Shown: positions 42,851 through 54,139, numbered from the stretch's first letter. The stretch is 64,000 nt of DNA from Trinickia dabaoshanensis (GCF_002879885.1 NZ_PNYA01000036.1:1-64000), one strand, 5' to 3'. A program made the numbers and translations. Notes: generated by a model from the letters alone, not told the origin.

Positions 42851-43423
42851 CTATTCCACGAATGGCAAAGGCGCATCACGGTCTTTCCGCATCGCAAAAA
42901 CATTTAATGTCATCGCCACTAAAGCGTAATAGCCGAGTAGGCCTACGAGATTGACCGTCGTCTCATGACCGAAACGGTGGACCGCCTGGGTGAATATCGC
43001 ATCGGACACGCGCTTGGCGTCATAGAGTTCGACCGCGAAGTCATAGATCAGCGCCTCGTCGGCATCGGCGAAATCCGGGCGCCGGCCCGCGAGCAGTGAC
43101 TGTGCGACCGCATCCGGCAGCCCCGCTTCGATCGCGATCGGATAGTGGATTTGCCACTCGGCTTGTGCGCGCCATTGCACCGCCGTCACCAGGATCGCCA
43201 GTTCGGACAGCCGAAGCGGCAACCCCGTTCTATACCGGCAAAAGGCGCCCAGCCGTTGCGCGGGTTGCGCCAGCTCCGGGCTCGCGATCCACGCGAGGAA
43301 CGGGCCGGCGAGATTGCCGCGCGGGCCCGATAAGATCTCGTCCAGCACAGCCAACTGCTCGGGTGTGGCCACCGTCCGATCGAATGGCGGCAGGCGCGTG
43401 TTTTCAGATCCCTTCGGGTTCAT
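42851..43423 (-). CDS. Carboxymuconolactone decarboxylase (CMD) family protein
   Basis: Helical protein of 190 aa. The CMD core reads LPLRLSELAILVTAVQWRAQAEWQIHYPIAIEAGL, with the E-x-x-H pattern but without the CxxC of AhpD peroxidases; the second helix pair has DEALIYDFAVELYDAKRVSD. Members decarboxylate lactones or have unknown roles. GGAG lies six bases before the ATG. The gene starts 1 bp after the stop of the class III aminotransferase gene, so the two are translationally linked and probably act in one catabolic pathway. Confidence 0.85.
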   Translation of the reverse strand: MNPKGSENTRLPPFDRTVATPEQLAVLDEILSGPRGNLAGPFLAWIASPELAQPAQRLGAFCRYRTGLPLRLSELAILVTAVQWRAQAEWQIHYPIAIEAGLPDAVAQSLLAGRRPDFADADEALIYDFAVELYDAKRVSDAIFTQAVHRFGHETTVNLVGLLGYYALVAMTLNVFAMRKDRDAPLPFVE

Positions 43424-43424
43424 T

Positions 43425-44756
43425 TCATTCTCCGGCTGTTATCGCTGCGTCCACAGCATCGCACAGCCGCTCGACAATCCGCTCGATGTCGTCGGCGGTG
43501 CAGATAAACGGCGGTGCCAACAACACATGATCGCCACGCTTACCGTCGATCGTCCCGCCCATCGGATAGACCATCAGGCCGCGCGCCAGCGCCGCTTGCT
43601 TGATCTGCGCAGCGAGCTTGCGCCGTGGGTCGAACGGGGTTTTGCTCTCGCGATCCACGACGAATTCGACGCCGACGAACAAGCCCCGTCCGCGAATGTC
43701 CCCGATGTGCGAATGCTCACCTAGGCGCTCGCGCAACGCCGCGCGTAGCTGTTCTCCGCGCGCCATCACGTTCGCCAGCAAGTGTTCCTCTTCGATCACA
43801 CGCTGCACTTCGAGCGCCGCGGCACAGGCAGTCGCATGCCCCATGTAGGTGTGGCCGTGTTGGAAAAATCCCGAGCCGCCGACGATGGCATCGTAGATGC
43901 GATCGCCGACGAGCGTGGCGCCGATCGGTTGATACCCGGCACCGAGCCCCTTGGCGATCGTCAGCAAATCGGGCGAGACGCCCTCGTCCTCGCACGCATA
44001 GAGATGACCGGTACGCCCCATGCCGCACATCACTTCGTCGAGGATCAAGAGCACGCCGTACTTGTCGCACACCTCACGAATTTTGCGGAAGTATCCGGCC
44101 ACCGGCGGCACCGCGCCCGCGGTCGCACCGACCACCGTCTCCGCAACGAAGCCCGCCACCGTATCGGGCCCGAGTTCGAGAATTTTGTGCTCGAGTTCGT
44201 CCGCCAATCGTTGAGCGTAATCGGCCTGCGATTCTCCGCTCGCTTGCTCGCGATAGGCGTAACAAGGGCTGACATGATGCGCTTCGATGAGCAGCGGCAG
44301 GAACGGTTCGCGCCGCCAGGCGTTGCCGCCGATCGCGAGCGCGCCGAGCGTATTGCCGTGATAACTCTGGCGGCGTGCGATGAAACGCCTGCGTTCGGGC
44401 TGGGCCACTTCGACGAAATACTGGCGCGCGAGCTTCAGCGCGGCCTCGATCGCCTCGGAGCCGCCCGAGACGAAATACGCGTGCCCGATGCCGCCGGGTG
44501 CCGTGGTGACGAGCCGCTCGGCCAGTGCCTCGGCCGCCTCCGTCGTGAAAAACGACGTATGCGCGTAGGCCAGTTCGCGCGCCTGCTTTTCGATTGCGTC
44601 GATCACGCGCCGATGACTATGGCCGAGGCACGAGACGCCCGCGCCGCCGCTCGCATCGATATAGCGCTTACCGGTGGAATCGACGATCTCGATGCCGTCG
44701 CCGGCCACCGCGACCGGCAGCGGCTTGTTCGGCATCCGATGAAAAACGTAAGACAT
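43425..44756 (-). CDS. Class III (omega-type) PLP aminotransferase
   Basis: Fold-type I PLP enzyme of 443 aa. Class III marks: DASGGAGVSCLGHSH, the phosphate-binding FVSGGSEAIEAALKLA, SYHGNTLGALAIGG, the cofactor Asp in LILDEVMCGMGRTG and the Schiff-base Lys269 in TIAKGLGAGYQP. It moves an amino group from an amine or beta/omega-amino acid to a keto acid; the exact donor cannot be told. It is co-transcribed with the CMD-family gene. An RpiR-type regulator gene lies 166 bp upstream on the same strand, and may control this pair. Confidence 0.9.
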   Translation of the reverse strand: MSYVFHRMPNKPLPVAVAGDGIEIVDSTGKRYIDASGGAGVSCLGHSHRRVIDAIEKQARELAYAHTSFFTTEAAEALAERLVTTAPGGIGHAYFVSGGSEAIEAALKLARQYFVEVAQPERRRFIARRQSYHGNTLGALAIGGNAWRREPFLPLLIEAHHVSPCYAYREQASGESQADYAQRLADELEHKILELGPDTVAGFVAETVVGATAGAVPPVAGYFRKIREVCDKYGVLLILDEVMCGMGRTGHLYACEDEGVSPDLLTIAKGLGAGYQPIGATLVGDRIYDAIVGGSGFFQHGHTYMGHATACAAALEVQRVIEEEHLLANVMARGEQLRAALRERLGEHSHIGDIRGRGLFVGVEFVVDRESKTPFDPRRKLAAQIKQAALARGLMVYPMGGTIDGKRGDHVLLAPPFICTADDIERIVERLCDAVDAAITAGE

Positions 44757-44922
44757 GCGATACCTCGAAGTCGAAAAGGTAACCGGCTGCGCAAACTACA
44801 ACGCTCGATGCAAGTAAATATTCTACCGCAACGAATGTTGTCACCACGATTGCAATGATGCCGGTAAGACATCCGGCAATGATTGGACGAAACGCGGTGA
44901 GCGGCGGATACCGCCGAACGCA

Positions 44923-45783
44923 TCAGGGCAGGTATGCGCCCTTCGCGTGCAGGGAATGCTCGGCTAGCTCGAGTTGTTCGACTGCCTCGGTTCCTTCCAG
45001 AGCCAGCAATTGAGCGACGAGCGATTCGGCAATCGCGGTGGCCGCGACGAGCGACGGAAAAAACGAAGGGCTTTCGTGAGAGAAGATCAGGGCCGCATCG
45101 GCATTGAGCGCGATCGGCGACACGGCGCTATCGGTGATCGCGATCAGGCGGCTGCCCTTCTCCAGCGCGACCTCGGCCACGCGCACGGCTTCCACGGAAT
45201 ATGGCGCGAAGCTGATGACGACGGTCGCGCTATCGCGTGCGACGCCGCGCAACTGCATCTCGAGCGTGCCCGCCTCGCCCGTGAGCAACGAGACCGACGA
45301 GCGAAACAGTCCATATCCATAGACGAGACCGAACGCGACCGGATAGCACGAGCGAAAACCCGCCACATGCACGTGCCGGGCCTTGCGCAGCACGCGTGCG
45401 GCTTGCGAAACGCCGCGTTCGTTATGAGCGGCGGTGACTTCGAGATTGTGTTGCTGGGCAACGAGCAGGTCGCGCGCGAGTGTATCTTTCTTGTTCCCCG
45501 CCACGAGCGAACGCGCACGCGCGCTAAGCGCCTCGGGACGCGTCCGCACGCGAGCCACGCACAGATCGCGCAACTCGTTCCACCCGGGAAAACCCAATTG
45601 CTGCGAAAGCCGGACGAGCGAGGCCGGCTGAACCTGGGCGCGCTCCGCCACTTTACGCATCGACGTAACGGCGACTTCGTCCGGGTGATCGAGCACGAAT
45701 GCCGCGCCGGCCTGGAATTGTGGGCTCAGTTGCGCGAAACAGGCGCGAATCGCTGCGGCGAGTTGGTCGAACGTTTCGGGCAT
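44923..45783 (-). CDS. MurR/RpiR family transcriptional regulator
   Basis: Regulator of 286 aa. The N-terminal HTH_6 domain reads AVTSMRKVAERAQVQPASLVRLSQQLGFPGW (recognition helix in the second half), and the C-terminal SIS domain has VHVAGFRSCYPVAFG and the VISFAPYSVEAVRVAEVA region. SIS domains bind phosphosugars or, in some relatives, other small metabolites. The ATG at 45783 starts the family-length protein; upstream in-frame residues are filler. It lies upstream of, and parallel to, the aminotransferase/CMD genes, suggesting catabolite-responsive control. Confidence 0.88.
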   Translation of the reverse strand: MPETFDQLAAAIRACFAQLSPQFQAGAAFVLDHPDEVAVTSMRKVAERAQVQPASLVRLSQQLGFPGWNELRDLCVARVRTRPEALSARARSLVAGNKKDTLARDLLVAQQHNLEVTAAHNERGVSQAARVLRKARHVHVAGFRSCYPVAFGLVYGYGLFRSSVSLLTGEAGTLEMQLRGVARDSATVVISFAPYSVEAVRVAEVALEKGSRLIAITDSAVSPIALNADAALIFSHESPSFFPSLVAATAIAESLVAQLLALEGTEAVEQLELAEHSLHAKGAYLP

Positions 45784-45988
45784 GGTGGGCAAGAGCCGGC
45801 AAGCGGGAAAGGCAATCGAAAAAAGAGAAAAGAGAAAAGGCGAAAGAACGCCGGCAACGCCGGCGACAACAAATGTTACCATCGCCGCAACAACGCGCTG
45901 CGATTTACCCCGATCCCCACCGGCCGCCGGATTCGTTAAACTGCGCGATCCCGGTAGCAACTAGCTGGCCCAGCCTCAGCGCCTTCAC

Positions 45989-48004
45989 ATGAATTCACTT
46001 CGGCCCGGTGCGCCTTTGCCTCGCTCGCCGCGTTGGCCCGCGCGCATCGCCTCGCGCCTGCCCAGTGTCTCGCAGACGGTGAAGACGCTCGCGTTCGCCG
46101 CCCTCGTCGCGGCCGGCGCATGGACGGCCTATCGCTACGCGCAGCGCGCCGAAACGGAAACGATCATCGAACGCGCGGCTCGCCGGCTCGACGTCGACGA
46201 AAGCACGCTCAGGGGCGAGCTCACGCGCTACGACTACCTGCCGGCTCTGCTGAGTCTGAACCCCGATATCGCCGATCTATTGCGGCATCCCACCGATGCG
46301 GCGCTGAGTGCCCGCGTCAATCGCTATTTGGCCGACGTGACGACCGATTCGCAAGCCGCCGCCATCTACGTGCTCGATTTGAGGGGCACGACGCTCGCGG
46401 CCAGCAACTGGGATCAGCCGATCAGCTTCGTCGGGCAGAATTTTTCCTACCGGCCGTACTTCATCGACGCCCTGCACAACGGCACGGGCCACTTCTACGG
46501 CCTCGGATCGACGAGCCGCTTGCCCGGCTACTTCTACGCCGCGCGCATCGGTGCGGGCGGGCGCGAACTCGGCGTCGTCGCCACCAAGATCAGCCTCGAC
46601 TCGATGGAAGCGCTATGGACGCGCGGCGACGAAACGGTGCTGGTGGCGGACGCCAATGGCGTCGTCTTTCTGTCGTCGTTCCCCGGCTGGAAATACCGCA
46701 CGCTCCATCCGTTGTCGGCCGCGGCGCGCGCCCGCATCGACGCGAAGCGTCAATACGGCGGACCCGGCGCGCTCGCCGACATCGGGCTCGTGCCGCGCCG
46801 CCGGCTCGCGGCAAACGCCGAGATCGACACCGTATCGCCGCCCAACCCGCTGCTCGCGAACACGCCGAACCCGCATGCGATGGATTTCGTGGTGGTGAGC
46901 CGCACCGTCGCCGGCACGGACTGGCGCATCATGTCGCTGACCGACATCGCACCGGCCCGCAAAAACGCGCGCTATGCGGCGCTCGTCACCGCACTGGGCC
47001 TCTCGCTGGCCACGATCGGCACGCTCTACGTGCTGCAACGGCGCAAAGTGATCGCGCAGCGGCTCGCGATGCGCGAGACGCTCGAGCGGATGAACGACGA
47101 ACTCGAGCGTAAAGTCACCCGGCGCACCGGCGCGCTCGCGCGGGCCAACAAGAGCCTGCGCAACGAGATCGCCCAGCACAAACGCACCGAAGCCACGCTG
47201 AAGGCCACACTGGAGGAACTCGTGCAGGCCGGCAAGATGGCGCTCATCGGGCAGATGTCGGCTGGCATCACGCATGAACTGAATCAACCGCTCGCCGCGC
47301 TGCGCACGCTGTCGGACAACGCGCTGCTGTTTCTGCAACGCGGGCGGCAAGACGAGGCCGAAAACAACCTACGCGTGATCGCCGGGCTCATCGAGCGGAT
47401 GGGCAAAATCACCGCCCAACTACGCCGCTTCTCGCGCAAGGGGCCGGCCGAGCTCGAGCCGGTTGCCGTCGAGCGAACCCTCGTCAATGCCCTGTTTCTC
47501 GTCGAGCCCCGGCTGCGCAAGGAAGACGTCGAGGTCGTGCGCGACGCGGGCGACGGCTCGAGCGCACACTCCGACCTCGTCGTGCTTGCCGATGCCAACC
47601 GTCTCGAACAAGTGCTCGTGAATCTCTTCACCAATGCGCTCGACGCAATGCTCGGCTGCCCTCGCCGGCAACTGTCGATCGCCGTGCGAGCCGATGCGGC
47701 GGACGACGCCTACGTCGAGATCGTCGTCGCCGATACCGGCGCCGGCATTCCCGAGACCGTGCGCGAGCGATTGTTCGAACCGTTTTTCACGACGAAGCCG
47801 CCGGGAGCGGGGCTCGGCCTCGGCCTGGCGATCTGCGCGGGCATCATGCGCGAGTTGGGCGGCACACTGAAAGCGAATGCTGCCGCGGCGGCAAGCGGTG
47901 CGTCGTTCACGTTGCGTCTGCGCCGCGCGCCGGGCGACGGCGTCGGCGAACTCGCCAAGACGGACACGAACCGCGCCCAACGAGGCGCCGCGGAAGGGGA
48001 ATAG
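45989..48004 (+). CDS. dctB: C4-dicarboxylate-type sensor histidine kinase DctB
   Basis: Membrane sensor kinase of 671 aa. Helix 1 (about 33-50) and helix 2 (about 328-346) flank a ~280-residue periplasmic double-Cache domain (SFVGQNFSYRPYFIDAL, GYFYAARIGAGGRELGVV). After a coiled coil comes the H-box GITHELNQPLAAL with His429, the N-box VLVNLFTNALDAM, then DTGAGIP, FEPFFTTK and GLGLGL. It senses carboxylates outside the cell and phosphorylates DctD. No strong ribosome site precedes the ATG. The dctD gene begins 2 bp after its stop. Confidence 0.9.
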   Translation: MNSLRPGAPLPRSPRWPARIASRLPSVSQTVKTLAFAALVAAGAWTAYRYAQRAETETIIERAARRLDVDESTLRGELTRYDYLPALLSLNPDIADLLRHPTDAALSARVNRYLADVTTDSQAAAIYVLDLRGTTLAASNWDQPISFVGQNFSYRPYFIDALHNGTGHFYGLGSTSRLPGYFYAARIGAGGRELGVVATKISLDSMEALWTRGDETVLVADANGVVFLSSFPGWKYRTLHPLSAAARARIDAKRQYGGPGALADIGLVPRRRLAANAEIDTVSPPNPLLANTPNPHAMDFVVVSRTVAGTDWRIMSLTDIAPARKNARYAALVTALGLSLATIGTLYVLQRRKVIAQRLAMRETLERMNDELERKVTRRTGALARANKSLRNEIAQHKRTEATLKATLEELVQAGKMALIGQMSAGITHELNQPLAALRTLSDNALLFLQRGRQDEAENNLRVIAGLIERMGKITAQLRRFSRKGPAELEPVAVERTLVNALFLVEPRLRKEDVEVVRDAGDGSSAHSDLVVLADANRLEQVLVNLFTNALDAMLGCPRRQLSIAVRADAADDAYVEIVVADTGAGIPETVRERLFEPFFTTKPPGAGLGLGLAICAGIMRELGGTLKANAAAAASGASFTLRLRRAPGDGVGELAKTDTNRAQRGAAEGE

Positions 48005-48006
48005 AG

Positions 48007-49371
<1,365 letters not shown>

Positions 49372-49427
49372 AGCGAGCACGCCCGCGTCGCTAGCCCCGC
49401 AGGGTTTACACGCACGCCACTCGTCAC

Positions 49428-49469
49428 GATTTCCGCACAGCGAATAGCTCGCGCTGGGCGGATTTCCGC
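49428..49469. promoter_or_regulatory. Tandem upstream activator sites for DctD
   Basis: GATTTCCGC occurs twice (49428-49436 and 49461-49469), 33 bp apart, about three helical turns. The second copy is part of the near-palindrome GCGGA-TT-TCCGC. They lie 70-110 bp upstream of the sigma-54 promoter, the usual place for NtrC-type enhancers. The assignment to DctD is inferred from position. Confidence 0.5.
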
Positions 49470-49534
49470 GCGAGCGTCCCGTGTCGATCGAACGCAAGCC
49501 CCGTCGAATCAATACGTTAGCCGCGCACCGCGAT

Positions 49535-49549
49535 TGGCACGCCTCCTGC
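49535..49549 (+). promoter_or_regulatory. Sigma-54 (-24/-12) promoter of the SHS transporter
   Basis: TGGCAC-GCCTC-CTGC matches TGGCAC-N5-TTGC with one mismatch, and the invariant GG-N10-GC spacing is exact (49536-49537, 49548-49549). The start codon is at 49626, so the leader is about 65 nt. It contains the ribosome site AGGAGACA (49613-49620). Confidence 0.8.
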
Positions 49550-49625
49550 GTTATTCAGCGCCACGGCGAAGGCGCAACGCCTCGCCCATCGCCACAACTA
49601 CGATCAATCGACAGGAGACAGTTTC

Positions 49626-50882
49626 ATGGCTTGGACCAAGCAGCAGCGTAGCGTCGCCCTCGCCAGCTACCTAGGCTGGACACTCGACGCATTCGACTTC
49701 TTTCTCATGGTGTTCGTTTTAAAGGACATCGCCAAGGCCTTCGGGGCCGAGATCACGAGCGTCACGGTTGCGATCACTTTGACGCTTGCCTTGCGCCCGC
49801 TCGGCGCATTGATCTTCGGCCGGCTGGCCGACCGTTACGGGCGCCGTCCCGTTTTGATGGCCAACATCGTGCTGTTCTCGGTACTCGATCTGGCCTCGGG
49901 TTTTGCCACGAGCCTCACGATGCTGCTCGTCTTGCGCAGTGTGTTCGGCGTGGCGATGGGCGGCGAGTGGGGCGTCGGCTCCGCGCTGACCATGGAATCC
50001 ATCCCGCCGAAATCGCGCGGCGTCATGTCGGGGATCTTGCAGGCGGGCTACCCGTCCGGCTATCTGCTGGCCTCGGTCGTGTTCGGCCTGCTGCACGATT
50101 CGATCGGCTGGCGCGGCATGTTCATGATCGGCGTGCTGCCCGCGCTGCTCGTGCTGTTCATTCGCCGCAACGTACCGGAATCGCCGAGTTGGGAGCGTGG
50201 GCAGCGCGCCGGCGTGCGCACGAGCATCTTTTCGGTACTGGCACGCGAATGGAAGCTGGCGCTGTACATGATCGTGCTGATGACGGCATTCAACTTCTTC
50301 AGCCACGGCACGCAGGACATGTATCCGACGTTCCTGCTCGTGCAGCACAAGTTCTCGACGCATACGGTTAGCGTGATCGCGATCATCTACAACATCGGCG
50401 CGATCATCGGCGGCATCGTGTTCGGTTCGCTGTCCGAGAAGATCGGGCGACGCAAGGCCATCGCCATCGCGGCCCTGATCGCGCTGCCCGTGTTGCCGTT
50501 GTGGGCCTTTTCGACCGGCAGCGTGCCGCTCGCGATCGGCGCGTTCTTGATGCAGATTTCCGTGCAAGGCGCATGGGGCGTGATTCCGGCGCATTTGAAC
50601 GAAATGTCGCCGCCCGAGGTGCGTGCGACGTTCCCGGGTCTCGTGTATCAGCTCGGCAATCTGCTTGCCTCGGCCAATGCAACGATTCAAGCCGGCATCG
50701 CGCACCGCAACGGCGATAACTACGGCATGGCGATGGCGATCGTCGCCGGTATCGTCGCCGTCGTGATTTCGGTATTGATCAGCCTCGGGCGCGAGCATCG
50801 CGGGGTGCAGATCGACGCGGGTGAGGGAAGCGAGTCGAACGTTGGGCTAGGCGATGCGAACATCGCAGGCGCGATCCGCTAG
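49626..50882 (+). CDS. MFS transporter, sialate/carboxylate:H+ symporter (SHS) type
   Basis: Inner-membrane symporter of 418 aa with 12 helices. Signature segments are SYLGWTLDAFDFFLMVFVL in helix 1, motif A GRLADRYGRRPVLMANI, and GGEWGVGSALTMESIPPKSRG after helix 4, as in bacterial lactate/sialate and Jen1-like carboxylate carriers. The substrate is probably a mono- or dicarboxylate. It lies behind a sigma-54 promoter and the dctBD genes, which supports carboxylate-induced expression. Its ribosome site AGGAGACA matches the predicted small RNA at 4.1 kb over eight bases. A strong terminator follows. Confidence 0.88.
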   Translation: MAWTKQQRSVALASYLGWTLDAFDFFLMVFVLKDIAKAFGAEITSVTVAITLTLALRPLGALIFGRLADRYGRRPVLMANIVLFSVLDLASGFATSLTMLLVLRSVFGVAMGGEWGVGSALTMESIPPKSRGVMSGILQAGYPSGYLLASVVFGLLHDSIGWRGMFMIGVLPALLVLFIRRNVPESPSWERGQRAGVRTSIFSVLAREWKLALYMIVLMTAFNFFSHGTQDMYPTFLLVQHKFSTHTVSVIAIIYNIGAIIGGIVFGSLSEKIGRRKAIAIAALIALPVLPLWAFSTGSVPLAIGAFLMQISVQGAWGVIPAHLNEMSPPEVRATFPGLVYQLGNLLASANATIQAGIAHRNGDNYGMAMAIVAGIVAVVISVLISLGREHRGVQIDAGEGSESNVGLGDANIAGAIR

Positions 50883-50914
50883 CGCGGTACCTATCTGACC
50901 CGTGATAGAACGGG

Positions 50915-50952
50915 CAGGCGGCAAACGCACGATGCGTTGCCGCCTGTTTTTT
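50915..50952 (+). terminator. Intrinsic terminator after the SHS transporter
   Basis: Long stem CAGGCGGCAAACGC (50915-50928) / GCGTTGCCGCCTG (50934-50946) with one bulged base and a 5-nt loop, followed by six T. Confidence 0.88.
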
Positions 50953-50964
50953 CATCCGGCGCGA

Positions 50965-51891
50965 CTACACCCCAAGCATCAAATCCAAGTTCTGCACCGC
51001 CGCGCCGGAAGCGCCCTTGCCAAGGTTGTCGAACACGGCCGACAGCAAGACCTGGCCCCGCTCCGCGTTGGCGAATACGCCTAGCCGCAAGTCGTTCGTG
51101 CCGTTCAGCACCTGCGGGTCGAGATGCGTCGTCGCGCGGGCATCGGCCAGTGGCATGACTTCCACGTGGCGGGCCCCCGAGTACCGTTGCGCGAGACAGG
51201 CGTGCAACCGTTCGCCGTCCGTCCCCGCCGGGAGCAACCTCAACTGGATCGGAATCGTCATCACGATGCCTTGCCGGTACGCCCCGTAAGACGGCACAAA
51301 GAACGGACGATCAGAAAGGCCCGCATGCAACTCGATCTCCGGCGTGTGCTTATGTTCGAGCGCAAGCCCGTACACCTTGAACGGTGCCGCGACCTGCCCG
51401 TGGGCCGCCTCGTATTCGTCGATGGCCGACCGTCCGCCGCCCGAATAACCCGAGATCGCATGAATGGCCAGCGGATAGTCGCGCGGCAACAAGCCTGCGT
51501 CGATCAGCGGACGCAGTAGCGCGATCGCCCCTGTGGGATAGCAGCCCGGGTTCGTCACGCGCTTAGCGCACGCGATACGTTGCGCTTGCCCGTCGTCCAA
51601 TTCCGGCAATCCATACACCCACCCCGGCTGCGTGCGATGCGCAGAGCTTGCATCGATCACGCGCACCTCGGGGTTGCGAACGTAGCTCACCGCTTCGCGC
51701 GCGGCGGCATCGGGCAGACAGAGGATCGCGATATCGCAATCGTTGATGGCTTGCGCGCGACGATGCGGGTCTTTGCGCTCGTTCGGAGGCAACGTTGCCA
51801 GCCTAATGTCCGTCCTGCCGCGCAAGCGTTCGTGGATTTGCAGCCCAGCGGTGCCCTGGTCGCCATCGATAAAAACCGTCGGAACATGCAT
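50965..51891 (-). CDS. argC: N-acetyl-gamma-glutamyl-phosphate reductase, type 2
   Basis: Arginine-pathway enzyme of 308 aa that reduces N-acetylglutamyl phosphate to the semialdehyde with NADPH. The short length and [19 protein letters not shown]-terminus are those of type 2 ArgC. The nucleotide-binding part contains [11 protein letters not shown], the catalytic cysteine is Cys117 in [10 protein letters not shown], and the family [12 protein letters not shown] follows. GAGGAGGG lies seven bases before the ATG at 51891. It stands outside an arg operon, which is normal for this type. A LysR gene is divergent, 132 bp away. Confidence 0.93.
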   Translation of the reverse strand: MHVPTVFIDGDQGTAGLQIHERLRGRTDIRLATLPPNERKDPHRRAQAINDCDIAILCLPDAAAREAVSYVRNPEVRVIDASSAHRTQPGWVYGLPELDDGQAQRIACAKRVTNPGCYPTGAIALLRPLIDAGLLPRDYPLAIHAISGYSGGGRSAIDEYEAAHGQVAAPFKVYGLALEHKHTPEIELHAGLSDRPFFVPSYGAYRQGIVMTIPIQLRLLPAGTDGERLHACLAQRYSGARHVEVMPLADARATTHLDPQVLNGTNDLRLGVFANAERGQVLLSAVFDNLGKGASGAAVQNLDLMLGV

Positions 51892-52023
51892 GCGATCGCC
51901 CTCCTCGAATCCGATCTGCGGAAATGAAGACGTATCGTGCGCCCGCAACCGAGCCTATGAAAAGTTGAATTTCATGACGTGTTGATTCATGATTTCTGAA
52001 TTTGACGCCAACGGGAAGCGACG

Positions 52024-52908
52024 ATGCGAGAGATCAGCTTGGACCGCCTGCGCACGCTTGTCGCGATCTCGGACCACGGGTCGTTCGCGGCCGCCGCGCA
52101 AGTGCTCCATCTCGCGCCGCCGACGGTAAGCCTGCACATCGCCGAATTAGAGAGCCGGATCGGCGCGCCGCTCGTCTCGCGCAAACGCGGCAATGTGCGG
52201 CCATCGCCGATCGGTGAAGTGCTCGTCGAGCGTGCGCGGCGGCTGCTTGCCGAGGTGGAATCGACGCTCGACGACGTGAGCCGGCAAGTGCAGGGCCTCG
52301 CCGGCCGAGTGCGCCTCGGCGCATCGACGGGCGCGATCGCGCATCTGTTGCCGCAAGCGATCTCGCAATTGCGCGAACACCACCCCGACATCGACGTGCA
52401 AATCGCTGTGCTCACCTCACAGGAAACGCTGGCTCGCCTCGCGCAAGGCACGCTCGACGTCGGCATCGTCGCCTTGCCGCAATCCACCGTCGCGGGGCTC
52501 GCGATCCGGCCGTGGCGCCGCGATCCGGTCATGGCGTTCTTGCCGGGCGATTGGCCGCTACCGGCGCGTATCACGCCCGCTTGGCTCGCGGCGCGCCCGT
52601 TGATCCTGAACGATGCGAATACGCGACTCTCGCGGCTGACGTCGGAATGGTTCGCGCTCGGCGGCTATCGGCCCGCCGCACGCATCGAGTTGAACTACGA
52701 CGATGCCATCAAGAGTCTGGTCGCCGCGGGCTATGGCGCGACACTGTTGCCGCATGAGGCGGGCGCACCCCGCTCCGATGCACGCATTGCGATGCGGCCG
52801 CTGCGCCCCGCGCTTTGGCGAGAACTCGGCATCGCGCATCGGGCGGGCGAGGTCGAGCGCGCCACCGAGCACGTGCTCGATGCGCTGTGGGCGCTCAAGG
52901 CGCGCTAG
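52024..52908 (+). CDS. LysR family transcriptional regulator
   Basis: LysR protein of 294 aa. The DNA-binding domain reads LDRLRTLVAISDHGSFAAAAQVLHLAP with recognition helix TVSLHIAELESRIG, followed by a coiled linker and an effector domain (VRLGASTGAIAHLLPQAI; LDVGIVALPQS; AAGYGATLLPHEAG). GGGAAG precedes the ATG. It is divergent from argC, but its effector and targets are not known; a link with arginine synthesis would be unusual in this group. Confidence 0.88.
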   Translation: MREISLDRLRTLVAISDHGSFAAAAQVLHLAPPTVSLHIAELESRIGAPLVSRKRGNVRPSPIGEVLVERARRLLAEVESTLDDVSRQVQGLAGRVRLGASTGAIAHLLPQAISQLREHHPDIDVQIAVLTSQETLARLAQGTLDVGIVALPQSTVAGLAIRPWRRDPVMAFLPGDWPLPARITPAWLAARPLILNDANTRLSRLTSEWFALGGYRPAARIELNYDDAIKSLVAAGYGATLLPHEAGAPRSDARIAMRPLRPALWRELGIAHRAGEVERATEHVLDALWALKAR

Positions 52909-52990
52909 CGCTAGCCCTTCGTATCGGCACCGTCTCGATGACCGGTAGGAAGCAGATCACAACGTCGTGGAACGGACCTTGGCGTAACGG

Positions 52991-54139
52991 CTACGCGAAG
53001 CTCACGTGATAAATGGGCGGAAGATGCGACGATAGCTCATGCCAGCTTTCACCGGCGTCGTCGGACGTCCAAAGCCCGCCCGTCGTCGAGCCCATGGCGA
53101 GATGTGTCCCGCTCCCATCGATGGCGAGCCCGTGACGATAAACGAGATCGTAGGCGGGCGCCGCCGGCAGTCCTTCGGAAAACGCCTCGAACGTGCGCCC
53201 TCCATCGCGCGTGCGCGTGACGACGAATCGGCCATCCACGGGAAGACGGCAAGCATCCTTGACCGCCGGTACGAACCACGCGGTGTCGGGATCGCGCGGA
53301 TGGACGGCGGCGGCAAACCCGAAGTTCGACGGCTGCGCCTCCACCCGAGTCCAACGTTCACCACCGTCGGTCGAGCGGAAAATCGCGCAATGATGCTGAG
53401 TCCACAACATATCGGGCGCGGCGAGGCACTGAACGACGCGGTGCGGATCTTGCGCGTTTTCTTCCTCGCGCCGCTCGGGCGGCATGTAATCCGCCTGCAT
53501 CCCTTTCGACGAAGGGCGCCACGTATCGCCGCCGTCGCGCGTTTGCCAGACACCGCCCGACGACACGCCGATCGTCACATGCTCGCTGTCGCGCGGATCG
53601 ACCAGCACCGAATGAATGCCCGCATGGTCGTAGCCGCCCCCGCCCCACTCCCTGCGCTCGGGACGATCCCAGAGCGCACGGTTCAACGTCCAGGTCTCGC
53701 CGCGGTCGTCGGAGCGGAAGAGCCCGCCTGGAATCGTGCCGGCCCAGAGCGTGCCGGGCTCATCCGCGCCGCCGGGCTCGAGGGTCCAAATCTGCTCGAG
53801 CGACCACAGCGGCTCGCTCGCTGGTGTGCCTTGCCCGTCCGCCGGCGCGGTGCCGCCGCCGCCCGCCGGCGCCTCGGCTTCCGGCTGTTGCGGATACGCA
53901 GGCGACGCGCACGGCTCCCACTCGCTCGCCCCCGCGGGTAGCCGATGCAGCTTCACGCCGAAGTGACCGAGATTGAGCGCGGCATACAGCGTACCGTCGC
54001 GCGGGTCCACCAACGCCGAGGTGACGGGCTCGCCGATGAAATGGAGCGCCGCTTGCCTCCATCGGCCCGGGCGCTCGTCGTCGCGCTCGAAAACGAACAA
54101 TCCTTTGCGGGTCCCCACGATCAAGCGGTAGTCGTTCAC
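52991..54139 (-). CDS. BNR/Asp-box beta-propeller protein (sialidase-like fold)
   Basis: Protein of 382 aa without signal peptide. Five Asp-box motifs (S/T-x-D-x-G-x-T-W) mark the propeller blades: SDDRGETW, TRDGGDTW, STDGGERW, TRDGGRTF and SDDAGESW. A conserved EWGGGGYDHAGIHSVLVDP block precedes the second. The catalytic Arg triad and Tyr/Glu of true sialidases are not apparent, so a non-hydrolytic or unknown role is likely. It lies 44 bp after a small MoaD-like gene on the same strand; this pairing is found in many proteobacteria to my knowledge. A disordered Gly/Pro/Ala insertion lies at about 85-110. Confidence 0.82.
   Translation of the reverse strand: MNDYRLIVGTRKGLFVFERDDERPGRWRQAALHFIGEPVTSALVDPRDGTLYAALNLGHFGVKLHRLPAGASEWEPCASPAYPQQPEAEAPAGGGGTAPADGQGTPASEPLWSLEQIWTLEPGGADEPGTLWAGTIPGGLFRSDDRGETWTLNRALWDRPERREWGGGGYDHAGIHSVLVDPRDSEHVTIGVSSGGVWQTRDGGDTWRPSSKGMQADYMPPERREEENAQDPHRVVQCLAAPDMLWTQHHCAIFRSTDGGERWTRVEAQPSNFGFAAAVHPRDPDTAWFVPAVKDACRLPVDGRFVVTRTRDGGRTFEAFSEGLPAAPAYDLVYRHGLAIDGSGTHLAMGSTTGGLWTSDDAGESWHELSSHLPPIYHVSFA

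Noticed and set aside
42851-43423. CMD-family protein as an AhpD-type peroxidase
   Set aside because: The CxxC pair required for AhpD chemistry is absent, so only the family-level name is kept.
52991-54139. Annotation of the BNR protein as an active sialidase
   Set aside because: Asp-boxes show only the propeller fold. The arginine triad and Tyr/Glu pair of sialidases are not apparent and there is no signal peptide.
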